Positions 1-12,700 of a stretch of 64,000 bases of DNA are shown here, piece by piece. Source of the stretch: Ascarosepion bandense (taxonomy: Eukaryota; Mollusca; Cephalopoda; Sepiida; Sepiidae); assembly GCA_037127315.1 (NCBI GenBank), contig JBBBDQ010001124.1, forward strand, positions 3,149,501 to 3,213,500, read 5' to 3'. The notes under the pieces were generated by a model. That model saw only the letters and a program-made list of their open reading frames with translations. It did no database searches and was not told where the DNA came from. Each line of letters starts with the position of its first letter. Position 1 is the stretch's first letter. The translations under genes were made by a program, and so were the position numbers.

Positions 1-1689
1 ATAAACTTCAGAGACTTATTTCACCTCTTCCCTAATAACAGCTGAATGGTGACTGTAAAAGCTTCAAATAAAATTGGCTTCAAATTATATACACACTTAT
101 TCGAGATATATATATATATATAAGGTTGATGCAAACGTTACCATTGCTATCTTTTGTACAATATAACAAATCTCCACAAAATGTGCTTGACTCTTTATTG
201 TATATGGAATTGGTCAACTGATTGTTTACATCAATTTAAAAGTTATAAAGCAATGGGTTCTAAATGAATTTACAGAGATAAGCATCATTCAACAATTAAA
301 CATTTGTCTTTCTCTAGATCAGCACAGAAAAATATTTTTGGGCAAAATAGTTATTGACAATGAAAAATTAATCCTTATGCAAAGATTCAAAATGAAGAAG
401 ATTGTGGTTAGATACAGGGTAACCTTGATCACCTCTCCTTTGTGGAGCAATAGGATGAAGAAATTCTAACCTACCTGTGGCTAAGAGGACACAATGTCTT
501 GCCTGCTTGCTCCGAGCCTCCATTTGCAATTTAGTTAAAGAGCCTGTGTGGTTCTAGTAGTTTTAAAACTATTGCTAATTTGGATACATGGCCAAAATCC
601 TGAATAAAAGGTGAACCACACAAACAAACTGGTAGAGAATCTACAGATCTTGATCTGTGCTGAGCTAGGCACATTGCGGCTATCAACTACAAACCTAAGT
701 GAAATATAACTGGGAAGTAGCGAAACATTTTCACTGTACTTGCTGGGATTCAAAGAGTATTCTCCATTAAGAATTGCTGGAGACTCATTATGCTGCAATA
801 AGTAATTGGCTTGATTGAATTTAGTAATATGATAGAAAAAATCTTTCTCTGAACAGGTTTTACTCTATGATAGTGTATGTTGTATTATGAATTTTATGCG
901 ACAAATACTCATGGTGTCAAAATGGTAAGTTATTCTATATGCAACATGTTCCCCAAACCTGTCACTTTCAGAATTTTACTTGCTTTGATCTATGCAAAGT
1001 TCCTTGTTTGGTTAGTGATTTCAACAAGTTGAAGATATTGAAAAATTCTTTTTTAGAATTTGTCAAATCAGAATAAATATTTTTCATTTATGATGAAATA
1101 CACAATTTACCAAAAAGTTTGCATAAGGTTATAGAAACTAAAGAAACTACTTTCATAACTGAATAATTATAATATGAATAAAAGATCTTGTCAAAAAAAG
1201 TGCTGAGAATTTTTGCATTATCCTAAAATATTGTAAACAATATTTACTGAAATGAGAAGCATTATACTCAAGATTGATTTTGTCGGTTTTGTATATGCAG
1301 AAAGTATGTTTTTGTGCTTGCTTTTATACTTTTTTTTTAGCCTGTTGCAAAATTCTTTCTCTGAAGCTTTGAGTTTTCTGGTGTAAGGTTTTAGACATTA
1401 GCTGTCTATTTTTATTGAATATCTATCAAAGATATAATGAAAATATAGAGGATTATTTTTAATGTCCATAATAGAATGTATTTCATTATGATAATAGTTC
1501 CATGTTTTCAGCATTAAGCTAAATGTCTTAATACATTTACTGCCTACACAATGTGCAGGCAACATTTTGGGATACGTTACAGATTGTCTGTGAAGTGTTC
1601 AATGTAGTTTTATTAAAGGCAGTAACTCCCTCCCAACTCAAAGTATACTACAGTATGTTATTGTTTTTATCTTAATTTTTTTGAGCTGT
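1..1689. other. AT-rich intron-like sequence, no gene seen
   Basis: I see no exon or element here. Presumed to be intron of SNX13 because the first recognised exon, at 6598, is internal to the protein. Confidence 0.5.

Positions 1690-1725
<36 letters not shown>
1690..1725. repeat. (GT)n(AT)n microsatellite
   Basis: Alternating GT followed without a break by AT dinucleotides. The same compound form recurs many times in this window. Confidence 0.9.
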
Positions 1726-1734
1726 GAGTACTTA

Positions 1735-1965
1735 GTTTTTGGTCATAATTAAATTTGACTAGTACACAGTTGTATTAAAAGGTGTTCGATACAATTATAG
1801 AACTTTAGAATATTTTTCATTAGCAATTGAGTTATTATGCAACCGAGGTTTCTACCATCTGGTGTCTAGGTCATTTACAATAATTGTAAATTGCCTGAAG
1901 ACACCAGATAGTAGAAACCTGGGTTGCGTAATAACTTCATTACTAATGAAAAATACACACAAATA
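1735..1965. repeat. Foldback repeat related to Penelope-type tails
   Basis: The segment ATTTTTCATTAGCAATTGAG with GTTTCTACCATCTGGTGTCT (about 1813-1868) is repeated in reverse complement at about 1896-1957 (AGACACCAGATAGTAGAAAC, then CATTACTAATGAAAAAT). The arms are about 60 bp around a short loop containing TAATTGTAAATTGCCTGA. The left flank (TTAGTTTTTGGTCATAATTA and GTACACAGTTGTATTAAAA) recurs in reverse at 31595-31720. The right arm resembles the tail of the Penelope-like element at 32505-32560. It is probably a terminal fragment of that family rather than an independent element. Confidence 0.7.
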
Positions 1966-3744
1966 ATTGTCCAAATAAATTAATGTACACGAATTCCAAC
2001 AGCAAGTATTGTTATTTGCTGTTTAATTACTCCCCCCCACAACCCCCCCCAGTTTTCTTTAGGTCCATGAAAAAAGTTCTGTCCAAATCTCCCTGAAACT
2101 TACATTAGGTCAGGAAGTACAGTCACAAAACGTGATAAACAATTAATCTGAGAAAAAGTCAAATACCAGAAACTCCTTTGTTTATAAATATTTCTGCTGG
2201 CAAAATAGGTAGACAAAAACATGCCAGATCTTGTATTTATTTTGTTTAGCATCATGTGATCTTGATGCAATAAAATCAATAAATCTAACAATAGCCATTT
2301 CAAATATTTAGCAGTTTATCTGGTTTCCTGTACTCATGATTGTTCTGAAAATGATTGCTAACAAAATGACCTTTTGATAATGTTTCATTAATTTCTGCAG
2401 TTAACTTGGATTTGCAACAATATCCAACAAATATGATAATTATCTATTAATTTTATCACACACGCACATAGATGAAAAAAGTTTTCTCTACAGATGTATT
2501 TTGTCATTTGATGAACTTTATCAAGGCAAGTGTTCATCAAAGGATGAAATGAGTTTGTGAAGAAAACTTATTACAGTGTCTATTTACAGATATATTTTAC
2601 TTATATCTGAATTTTGGCATGCGCACACACACACGTGTGTGTGTGTGTATGTGTTTCTATGCCAACATTTCCAGGAACCAGTTCTATAAATCAGCTGTTG
2701 TAGAAATCAAATAAGTTACCTTCTAACATGGCTGCCTTCTTTTTGTCCCCTTTTTGTCTACCTCATTTATAGGAGAGTATCTAATGCAGCAGGTGGATTA
2801 GCCCACTTTACTATAATGGACCTGTCCAACACATTTGCATGAGTGGATTCTATTTACTCATATATATCTCTCCTTTAGATCACTCAAGAGTTTGGTTTTT
2901 TATTTGAACTGACTATACCAATCTACTTGTGTGCCAAATCACTTGCTATTAACCAATATACAATAGCTGTGTTATGATTTCTTATCTACATTTGACAGAT
3001 CAGTCTTATGAATTCTTTTAATACATTTGGAGCTTTATAATTTAAAATTATGCTTGTGCAACACACGTGTTAACATTTTCAAAAAATGTTTTATTTTCAT
3101 TATCAGTTTTCCAGAAAATTGTTCAGTTGGTAGATCACGTTTTCACCTCTTAGTGTTATCATCTTTAAAGTATTGCTTAGTTAACACTTGAAGTTAGAAT
3201 TATTCTCCTTATACAGAGAATTATAAAATGTTAATTTTGGATTTTTTAAAATTTATATTTCCACAAAATTCTCTTATCATTAACATAACTTGACAAACAG
3301 ATGTTTTTTTTTTGTTTTTTTTTTTTAAGTTTTTTACATTTTTGAAAAAAGTTTTGAGACTTCTGTTATGTAAAATAAATGACTTCATGAGTAATAGGGA
3401 AATTTATTTTAAAGGACAATCACCAAAATAATAGGACTAATGTAATTATCAATTTTTACATGTTTGTTTTGATTGACTTTTATCTAGCCAGTGTTCCTGT
3501 TTTATTTCCCATCACTTTTTATTCATTTACTTGTTCCAATAAACAAGTTTTGTCTTTGAGATATGGATAATATATGAACAATATTTATGTTTGCATATTC
3601 TGATGTAAGTAACTGACAAAATTGTTCTTTGAATGAATAACCAAGTTTGTGCTTGAAATATTATGTCAATGTCTTTCTCTTCATACATTTGTCAAATATT
3701 ACATAAGCTTTATTACAATCATAATTGTTTAAACAGTATGTTTA
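1966..3744. other. AT-rich intron-like sequence, nothing recognised
   Basis: Contains a poly-C patch near 2030-2050 and a short (CA)n(GT)n hairpin near 2625-2650, but no exon and no recognisable element. Confidence 0.45.
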
Positions 3745-4030
3745 TTTATTTCTTCTGGCCTGAATAGTTGGGAAATCTTGTGAGGAAAATGTGCCCTCCT
3801 CCAAGGGAAAACCGTTAATTGATCTAACATATCTTTGACTGTAAGTCCTTCATAGTCAAGTGGTCTAAGACACATCAGATCAATTGACGTTTTCTTTTAG
3901 AGGATGCATATTTTCCTAACAATATTTCTCAATTATTCAGGCAGGTAGATATAAATGAATATACTGATTAATTCTGAAAAAACAGTATCTACTCAAATAT
4001 GAGTACCCATTATAAATAATGTTTAAACAA
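3745..4030. mobile_element. Foldback element with tRNA-like arms, copy 1
   Basis: Left TTCTTCTGGCCTGAATAGTT with GGGAAATCTTGTGAGGAAAA is matched in reverse complement by the right side (GGAAAATA, AGAAATATTG, AATTATTCAGGCAGGTAGAT). The inner parts are also mutually inverted: TTAATTGATCTAACATATCT against GACACATCAGATCAATTGAC. Each inner arm resembles the 5' part of a tRNA (ATAGTCAAGTGGTCTAAGAC looks like an A box). The outermost part contains ACTCAAATATGAGTAC. Related copies lie at 9757-10350 and 34600-34860. Non-autonomous; no ORF. Confidence 0.65.
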
Positions 4031-4259
4031 ATAAATTAAAAAATGTTGGAGTTAATTCATTTTGTAATGGTTTTTGTATGTAACATTGTTAGTTTGTGAA
4101 TCCAAAATACAGGAACTGCCATTCTTTTTTTCTCGTGAGGTTTTGTTTCTAGCTGGATTTATGATTTTATTGAATTATTATTGCAGATTTTGATCTTAAA
4201 TTATGTTTTACTTAATTTAATCAGTATTTAACAAATGAAATTGTATCCAACATTTATTT

Positions 4260-4680
4260 GAACTGAAGCTCCCTCTAGACCTCAAATGGGACTTGTATAT
4301 TCACACTATCATTAAAGATGCTCTAAGAATAAGTTCCTTGTATCCCCCCAGAAAATCTCTAATTCCTAGTGCCAAACTCTGTATTCACAAAAAAAAAAGA
4401 AAAAAAAAAGTGTATTGCTTCTATATCTGGGCTGGTGTTACCCAAACCTCACTATCCAGCCTTGATGGAATTCAAAAGCAATTACATAGTCTTGTAGGTG
4501 ATGAATTATTTTCCAACATGCAGCCTCATTCTCAAAAATGAAACCTTGTTAGCTTTTCAATACTCTGTTACCATGGCAAATGTTCAAATAAGCTGTGGAG
4601 TAAATTGCCATGGTCAAATGCAAAATAAGTAACAGAACTATTCAACAAACCAAATTGACAAAGTTTTACAATAACAAGAA
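4260..4680 (+). pseudogene. LINE reverse transcriptase fragment (C-terminal region), degraded
   Basis: Frame pieces read LYIHTIIKDALRISSLYPPR, then after an A-rich interruption WAGVTQTSLSSLDGIQKQL and LVGDELFSNMQPHSQ. The pattern IWAG-x-x-x-x-SLSSLD-x-IQK-x-L-x-x-LVGD is the conserved region C-terminal to the polymerase core in a CR1/jockey-like group of non-LTR retrotransposons (established knowledge). Stops and an (A)n expansion break it. The related copy at 16130-16665 shares the same block. Confidence 0.7.
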
Positions 4681-5385
4681 AAGAACAAGGCAAAAAAAAA
4701 AAAAAATAATCAAGTAAACGATACATGCAAGGCAAATTAGCAATCATGAGGCAAAAAGTTCTCAAACTAAGAATTGAGGTTGACACGCGAAAGCAAGTTC
4801 ATATAAGCGAATATAGTGTTCTAACTTCAAGACACGACAAACCGGGACTGAGATGAAACCGAGAACCAGCCTGTTTTATTAGGTAAAAAAAAAAACCCAG
4901 CATGCATTTGTGTGCTTCTGCCTATAAAATGGGGAGGGGAAAGTTTTGCAGTCATTCTCAATAGGATTGAAATAAACACCCTCATTTTAATGGAAGAGTG
5001 CGCTTGTATTACCTTCCCTAATTCTCCCCTTCCTATTTACATACTTACAATTTGCATATATAACAAAAATGTTTTTTGTTTCTTAAATATCTCAAATTTT
5101 TTTTATTACATCTTCATTTTTCTTTTAAATTTTTATTAAATATTTCTTTTTTTTTTCTTTATAAAAGGTGGTAAAACTGAGGAATTAAAAAAAAAAAAAC
5201 AGTGTTCAGTATGGCAATCCATTTAAAACAGTAAAGATTTTATTCAATTTTATTCTGCCAATATAAACCTATCAGCAATATTTTCTTCAGATAGAATCTA
5301 GTCTAATTTTATTGTGCCATTTTGAATCTCAATGAAGGAGTACTTTATATCTACATGCTTTTTTTTTTTTTTTTTTTTTTTTAAC
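4681..5385. other. AT-rich sequence with poly-A and poly-T runs
   Basis: A long poly-T run near 5360-5382 and A runs near 4690 and 5190. Nothing else recognised. Confidence 0.4.
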
Positions 5386-5640
5386 ATTGATAGTAAACCT
5401 TCAAAGCTGCAACCTGCTATGCTATATACATGGTGTCAAATCATCCTTTGTGGAACAGGCTTCCAAGAGAATGCTTCCTAAATCACTACAATCATAACCT
5501 CTTTACATCTCTGGTCAACCAATATCTTTCTTAGTATCCTTATATGTACCTCTTCCTTCTTCCCTATGTCTTTACTGCAATCTCAATCAGCAACTCTCTA
5601 TCTTGAGTGGCTTTTGGGCTTTCTATTGCGTAAACTATAA
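5386..5640 (+). pseudogene. LINE 3'-end fragment
   Basis: Reads NHPLWNRLPRECFLNHYNHN then LFTSLVNQYLS in one frame. The LWN-x-LP-x-x-x-F pattern is typical of the last residues of CR1/jockey-type LINE polyproteins. The same order (LVGD block, then LWN-x-LP block) is found together at 16130-16665, so this may be the tail of the insertion whose middle is at 4260-4680. Confidence 0.6.
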
Positions 5641-5805
5641 TTAAAATAAAAAAGTTAAAGAAATTTAAACAGATTGATCAATCTGTCAAGTTATCAAGTG
5701 TTTCAATAAAACCTTTCACACTTCTCTTAAAATTGCTTCATCAGAAAACTTTGAGATAGTCATTTTGCATCCTAAGTTGTCCAAACTTTTTGCTAGGACC
5801 TCATG

Positions 5806-6215
5806 AGGTCTGTCTAAAAAGTAACAGGACTGGTGTCACAAACAATTTATTTCGATTCCGAACAACAGACTACATGGTTTCTCCTTCAAAGTAATCCCCA
5901 TTGAGTCTAATGCACTTTTCCATTCTTTGCTATGCTTCTTGTGCATTGCTGGAACAATTCTTCTTGGATGCCCCTCAGCTCTGTCATTACAGCTCTCTTG
6001 ATGGCCTCTACACCTTCAAAACCCATCATCTTTGATTTCCTTGAGCCTGGGGCAAAGGTAGCCATACAGATCAAATGAATAGGGAAGTTGTTCCAATACA
6101 GCAATGTTTTCCTAGCCAGAAATTGCTGGATGCTCAGGGCATTGTGAGCAGGTGCATTGTCATGGTGAAGCAACCATGATTTGTCCTGCCACAACCTCAT
6201 CTCTTTTCATACACT
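5806..6215 (-). pseudogene. mariner transposase 3' fragment
   Basis: On the minus strand one frame reads LWQDKSWLLHHDNAPAHNAL then SIQQFLA. HHDNAPAH carries the second catalytic aspartate of mariner transposases. Further on, the frame shifts through FEGVEAIKRAV and ELRGIQEELFQQC, typical of the mariner C-terminus. The + strand left edge GGTCTGTCTAAAAAGTAACA looks like the terminal inverted repeat. The 5' part is missing and frameshifts are present, so it is inactive. Confidence 0.8.
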
Positions 6216-6597
6216 GAGTGAAGCAAACACTAAGATTAGTTATATACTTCAATATATCATGTGAGATAAAACAATCTGCATGTCGCTATTTCACCCATAG
6301 CTCACACAGCATACCCAGTTTCATTACTTTTCAGACAGGCTGCGTATATTAACAACTAATTTTCTGGGTGCATTAAGAGAGTTATGCTTGGTTGGAAAGT
6401 GTCTACCAATTATTCTGGTTTTTCCCAATTTGCTCACATTGTTTGATCATTTAGTTATTCAATCATGCCTCTAATTAAGCAACTCATCAAGCAGTGCTTA
6501 CTTTTACCAATGAATTGCATCTTTTTAAAGTACTTCCACAAATCCACATTTTGTATTCGTAAATTACGATTGTGATCTCTTCTCTTTCTCTCTATAG

Positions 6598-6697
6598 CCA
6601 GAAGATTCAGTATCAGATCCTATGTTGGATGGATGCAATGGTGGTGCCATGCTAAATTGTAATGATGTCATTGTGTCTGCTCATGTAACACAGACAG
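6598..6697 (+). CDS. SNX13: SNX13 exon a: linker before PX and PX start
   Basis: The exon follows a pyrimidine-rich acceptor (CTCTTTCTCTCTATAG) and ends at donor GTAAGT. It reads in phase 0, PEDSVSDPMLDG..., then ends VSAHVTQTG with the glycine codon split 1+2 across the intron. The first two-thirds is acidic and low in conserved residues, as expected of the linker between RGS and PX. The last ten residues match the start of the SNX13 PX domain, whose family sequence has a similar ETG before the first strand. It is the most upstream exon I can identify. Any exon further 5' within 1-6597 was not recognised. Confidence 0.85.
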
Positions 6698-8812
6698 GTA
6701 AGTATGATTTCTCTCTCCCCCCCTCCCCCCCGGTCTCTCACCTTGTTACATAGAATCATCTTGCTTTTTCTCTCACTGCAATGTTTCTACAGGAAATGGG
6801 TGATTTTTCACAACTTCCTGTCTTTTTGGTTGCTCCAAGTAATTCTTGTTCCTTCATGACTTTTTGTCTTTGATATTTGTTCTGCCATATATTTATCCAA
6901 ACTCATCAAGTAGGTTAATCATGGTTTTCATGGGGTTACTATTTTGCTTAATTCTTTTATTTGAGTGATTTTAAACTGTTAAGTTATAGGTTGTCATTAA
7001 AGAAGGTGTTGTGTTAACAAACAAAATTTAAGTACTGAATTGGTTGTGAAAATAGATAAACAAGAGTGAAACAAAACAAGATAGAAATCTTTATTTTGTT
7101 GAGGAAATTTCATGAAGAAAAAATTTCAAGGAATTCTGAAAAGAAAGTTCTAATTCCAGGAACATTCTTAAGAGTGTCTCCTTTTTTTTCTTTTCTTTTT
7201 TTTTATAAAGATTTTAGTTATTGCTGCTATTAGAAGTCTTCAAGCGATATGATTTTTGTTATTTAGTAAAGCTCTTTCTGATTTTGTGACACAAGTCTAT
7301 AGGATCTGATGACGGATTGTCTTCTTTAATGATAATACCTACTTTCAAAAGGGTAATAGATTATCATACTTTAGCTATTTTCTGTAGCATTTTTTTTATA
7401 GCTTTTCAAAATTTTGCGTTAAATTAGATGAATTGTTTTCATGCTTGTAAATGTTTCCTGTTCATTGGGTATCATCTTTTCCTTGGGTTTTTCTATTGTT
7501 TAACTCACTGACCTTACTCTTACAGCATATTACGTTGAATACGCCGGTTCTTGTTCGATCACCAAAGTTAAGCAACATGAGCCTGGTCAGTACTTAGATG
7601 GGTGACCGCTTTGGAATACCAGATGCTGTAAGCGTTCAGTGACGGATGTGTGTTGTGGTGCAGTGGATGTCAGCTTGGAAAGAGAAATCGGTGAGCCGAG
7701 TTCAAATTCCAGTTGAGTACTCTGCATTCACTTAAGCACTGGTACCCTTGGTAAAGATATTAATCCGTCACTTCCTTCCAGTTATGGGTTAAATAACAGG
7801 ATGGGGCCTGGAAGCAACACATCCAGTGTGGTGTCACAATAAAAACACCCTTGGTAGCCCTGGCGCAGCATCAAGTATTCAGCTATTTGACAAGATTATG
7901 AATTTCGCTATAAACTGCACCAGGGTTCCAAATGCACAGGGAATACTGGAGGGGTGTGGTGAGTTCTATCTTGGCCGCAGGACGACGACGACTCTGAAAT
8001 TATTTCGTTTTCTGAATATTTGAATCTTTCATTCACATATAAATTCTTCTTTCTCGTTCTTCTTCCTTTTTTATCTCAGATATCTTCTCTGCTTTGTCTG
8101 AACTTCTCAGATGAGGAGTTATCATTATATACATACAGACTATTGTCCTCATTTTTGTTGTTGCAACATTTCGACTGTGACAGCCTCTGGCCTTCAAAAG
8201 CAAATAACTGCAAGTCTTCAGCAGCAGCTGTAACAAAAAGAGAAAAGTTTCAATGATTGCAGTCAAGCATGAAAAACAGCCCTCACAAGCAGGCAGGTTA
8301 GATTTAAGGCTCCAAGTTCTCTATACAGAATTGTTCCATTGGACAATAGCCAAGTGGAGTAAAGCTTTGATTTAAGAATTGGGGATATAATTGAGTTCAA
8401 TTCCTGGGCTGGGCAGTGTTTACTTGGACTCAGTTGAAACGGAAAAATAACAACACTGCTAAAGAAGAATTTATAAATTTGAAATCAGAGCAGAAGAGAA
8501 AGAACAATCTGTGACTGTAGATTAAATAAAGGATTCAGTCAAAATTCACTGTACGTTATATGGTTTGATATAGACCTGATGAAAGCCAAAACATTGTGAT
8601 AGCAACAACAAAGATGAGGACAATAGTTCGCATGTAAATAATTTTTTCTTTCTTTTTATTCGAGAAAATGTTTTTTTCATTGAATATTATTTCTTAACAA
8701 ACTTTTTGCCTTATCTTAAAGTTCATTGAAGACCATGAAATATTTTTTTTTAAATTTTAAAAACTTTTTAATCTTGTCATTTTGATAGTTAGAAGAAAGT
8801 TTTTTTCGAAGT

Positions 8813-8847
<35 letters not shown>

Positions 8848-9681
8848 ATTTAGGTGGTAATCTTTTCTTCATACATCTTTTTGTAACAACTATAGACAAG
8901 GACTTTCTTTGAAGTTTTATTATTACTAATCTGTTTACATACAAGAGGGCATGTCTACATTCAATGATTGTATATGTTGTTCTAAAGTTTAGGTTTCAAC
9001 ACATTCAATCAGACTATAAGCTATTATCAAGATCAGAGATCTTAAATTTCAAGGACAAAATACTATGAATTTAAATTATTTTTTATATATAATTTTTAAA
9101 TTCATCAGTGTTAACGTATTATGATGTCATAGTGCAACATGAAAGTGAAATTCTTTATTAGCCGAAACGTACTTATGGATTTTTAAATACATTCAAAATC
9201 CCAATAACTAAAAGGAAGATTTTATTTTGCTTGTCTCTAGATTTTGATAAATTCTTTAAAAAATATGAAATTGTTTTTGCATTTGTCTTTAAATTTTCAG
9301 ACCTATCATCATAATGGCTACAGTTATAGCCTGAAGCACTAAATCCTAAATACTTGGACATAGTTTAATCATTTGATCATAAACAGGAAAAGTAAATTAG
9401 AAAATAAAAATCTTGGAGATATTCATGTTTCTCTCTTTTCCTTTCCTCTTTATTATTTTTTCTCTGTCAATATCTTTCTTTTGATCTCTTTTAGGTATTG
9501 TGAAGGAATCAGAAAAAAGTGGCAAATCATATGCTGTGTACGCAGTTACAGTTAAAAAGAAGATGGTAGGAGATGATGAAGTGTGGGACGTATATCGTAG
9601 ATACAGTGACTTCCATGACTTGCACATGATAATCACAGATAAGGTAGAATTTTCAAGCAATCCTACATCTCTTTTTTTTTT

Positions 9682-9732
<51 letters not shown>

Positions 9733-12700
9733 GAAATTATTTGTGTGAATATTATTTTTGATCGATACTCGTATTTAAGTAGATATTCTGTTTATAATCA
9801 AACAGTATATATATTTATTTTTACCGTCCTGATTATTTACGATAAACTTTTGTTTATGAAAATGTGTCATTTGGCAGGATTTGAACCTGCGACCCCTATC
9901 CACATAGCAGAAGACACCAATTGATCTGGCACGTCTTGACCATGAATAACCAACAGTCTAAATGAAGTCAAATATATATATATATATATTTTTGTTTGAA
10001 CATTATTTTTAATCAATACTCCTATTCAAGTAAATATTTTGTTTTTAATCAAACATATTTATTTATATATATTTATTTCTACTGGCCTGAATATTCAAGA
10101 AATCTTATTAAAGAAAAAAATTGCACCCTCTGGCAGGATAGAAACCTGCATTCCCTTTGCAAAAGAAACTTGTTATATCCCATAAGTTTTCAACCAACTC
10201 AGCCATGAAAGGCATTACCAATCAAGCAAGGCTTAATATTAATATACTTAAATAAGATTTCTCAAATAGTCAGGTCAGTAGATGAAAAATAGATATTGTT
10301 TAAAATAAATGGAGCATCTACACAAATATGGGTTTTCACTAAAAAAAAAAAAGTTTAAAGTGATAAAATCTGTTGGATTAATAGATTACAAAAATTAAAA
10401 AAAAAAATCAACCCGAGCAAGGCGGTAACACCACTGAAGTGCAGGGGGCTATGTAGGAGTGAAAAGATTGGAAAAGATAAAGCCGGAGACCACATCCTAA
10501 ACAGGGAACAAGGGATGAGCCTCTTCACCTGTTCAATAGATGTAGGTGGAGTGTGAACCGGGCGATAGTTTAGTCTATCTACTCCAATATTTATTCTAAA
10601 GAAGTAATGTTTGGCTTTTCTGATTGGATGCTTGCTATTTCATACCTGGCTGTGGGAGTTATAAATCTGTAGTTGTGCACTTGATGATTACAGGATCACC
10701 TGCTGGAATAGCATTGTTCTCGTAGTCTCTTGGGTGAACAAGTATAATGTTGAAAGATCCAAAACTTGTTATGACCCCAAGGCATAACATCACTGATGAG
10801 GCGTTCCTGTGCACTCGTAGAAGTGTGTGTGTGTGTATATATTTATTATAAATTATAGTTTAGAACATGTACAAATTATCATCTACTACAAAGTGTGCAT
10901 TTTGTTTCGACACTGAAAGGACAATGTCTCATCAGGTAGTGTGAAAAAAAGAAAATGGAAAATTCTTTCTTATATTGGCGAATTATGTGTGAGGTAGGTG
11001 GGGTGGAAAATGGGAAATTAGAGTTGTAAGTTAGAATTTGGATGAAAAGAGGAAAGAGGTAGAAGATAAAGGTGATTAATGGACATGTTGAGAATTTTAT
11101 AGACAGATTTAACAGAAGATAATGTATGGTCCTTTGGGGGAGTAGGAGAGAATGCGCTAAAAAGGGGATAGGAATTGCTATTTGGTAATCTGTCAAGTGC
11201 CATATGTGATACGCTTTGGTCGATCATGTCTCAAAAGAGACATGACTGACTAGGCAGAAGGTTATCTCGCAGTAGGTTGCCATTGCTTTCTGTGGTAGAC
11301 TGGTTGCCAGCCAAGGTTATAGAACATAATCCATCCTATTATTTAACCATAACTGGAGGGAAGAGGCAGATTAATACCTTTCCCAAGGGTAGTTGTGCGC
11401 AAGTGAATGCAAGGAATTCAACTGGAATTCAAACTCAGCTCTCTGATTTGTCATTCCGAGTCAATATCTACTGCACCACAACCTATATCCCTATTTGGTA
11501 AACATATCTGTATTAGTGAAATATACGACTACAAATATTTTTGTATTCAAATTTAGTTTTTATAATTAATCTATTTTTTTTATATTTAACCTTAATTCAA
11601 AACTTAGGAAATCTCTTTTATGTAAAACTTTAATTAGATCACAGTTTGTAGTATAAAATAAAGGTAAAATTTGAGGTAAGAGTGTTGTTAATACTATAAA
11701 GGTTTATCGTTTCTAGAGATCCTAACTTTAGCTTTTGTAATTTCAGCATGATTGTAAGGTTAGTTCTTTAATGTGTTTGCAGTTTACTGTGGTTTCATGC
11801 CTCTGATTTAATATGTTGCTCCTCATGTATTTAATGATTTCCATTTTTTTGTGAAGACAAAGGAAACATGGTTCCTTTACCAATTTAGATGTTCTGGCCT
11901 GTTTGAGGATTTTCTATTTAACTTTAGGTGTTTTATTTTCGTTTTTTTAACTTCCAAAAATATTTAGAAAGTGATGTCATATTTTGTATGTCCTTGTTAT
12001 TGAAGGATGAAAAGAGATTGTAAAAGCTCTTTTTAAAAATGTTCATTTTGTTTTCAATATAAATTTTAGCATCCTTAGGATTCTCCATGGATGAAATTGA
12101 ACACATGTATACCAGGGCTTTTTGTTAAGTGTTTATTAGGTATGGGGCATTGGTTCGGGTTTCTACAATTACAAAAGTTATTATGGGGCAAACTCACATG
12201 TGTTGGTTATTTTTGTTGTATGATTTCAATATTTTATTATGTAATTTAATTATATTTTCTAAATTGTTGAAGCAGCTATAACTGAGTTTTATTGTATTCC
12301 TATTGAAAATTTTGCTTAGAGGGTTAGTTTTAGTTTTGGGGAAATATTTATCTATTAGCTTACGAAATTTAAGTCCCAGTTTAAAATTAACTGATTAAAT
12401 GGAATGTTATACCATATGATTTTTCTGTTTCTATTTTTTTCTTTTTGGGCTACTAAATTTTTCTACAGAGTTAATCTTGGAGGATTGATAGCCGCTGTCT
12501 CTAAGAATTTTATCATAAATTGTTTTGTGCTTATCGAATATTTCTTTATCTGAGGAGTGTATGCTTATGCGGTGTTTAACTGATGATGGAATATGTTTCA
12601 TAATGAATGGTGGGTGATTAGAAAAGAAACAAAAAACGTTGGTGGATGGTGGAAATAAAATTCGTCCATGTCCAGATTTTTTTTTTTACCAAAACTATTT

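Noticed and set aside
7519..7632. Functional 5S rRNA gene
   Set aside because: There is no T-run terminator, the sequence has several changes from conserved 5S, and it is joined to a SINE in a gene intron.
9500..9748. Reading exon b through its donor into the (CA)n tract
   Set aside because: The PX domain continues correctly in the exon at 13042 with intact phase; the read-through product is THTHTH-type low complexity.
9870..9960. True tRNA gene on the minus strand
   Set aside because: The T-arm/B box is good but the acceptor stem and anticodon arm do not pair properly by eye, and the region belongs to a repeated foldback family.
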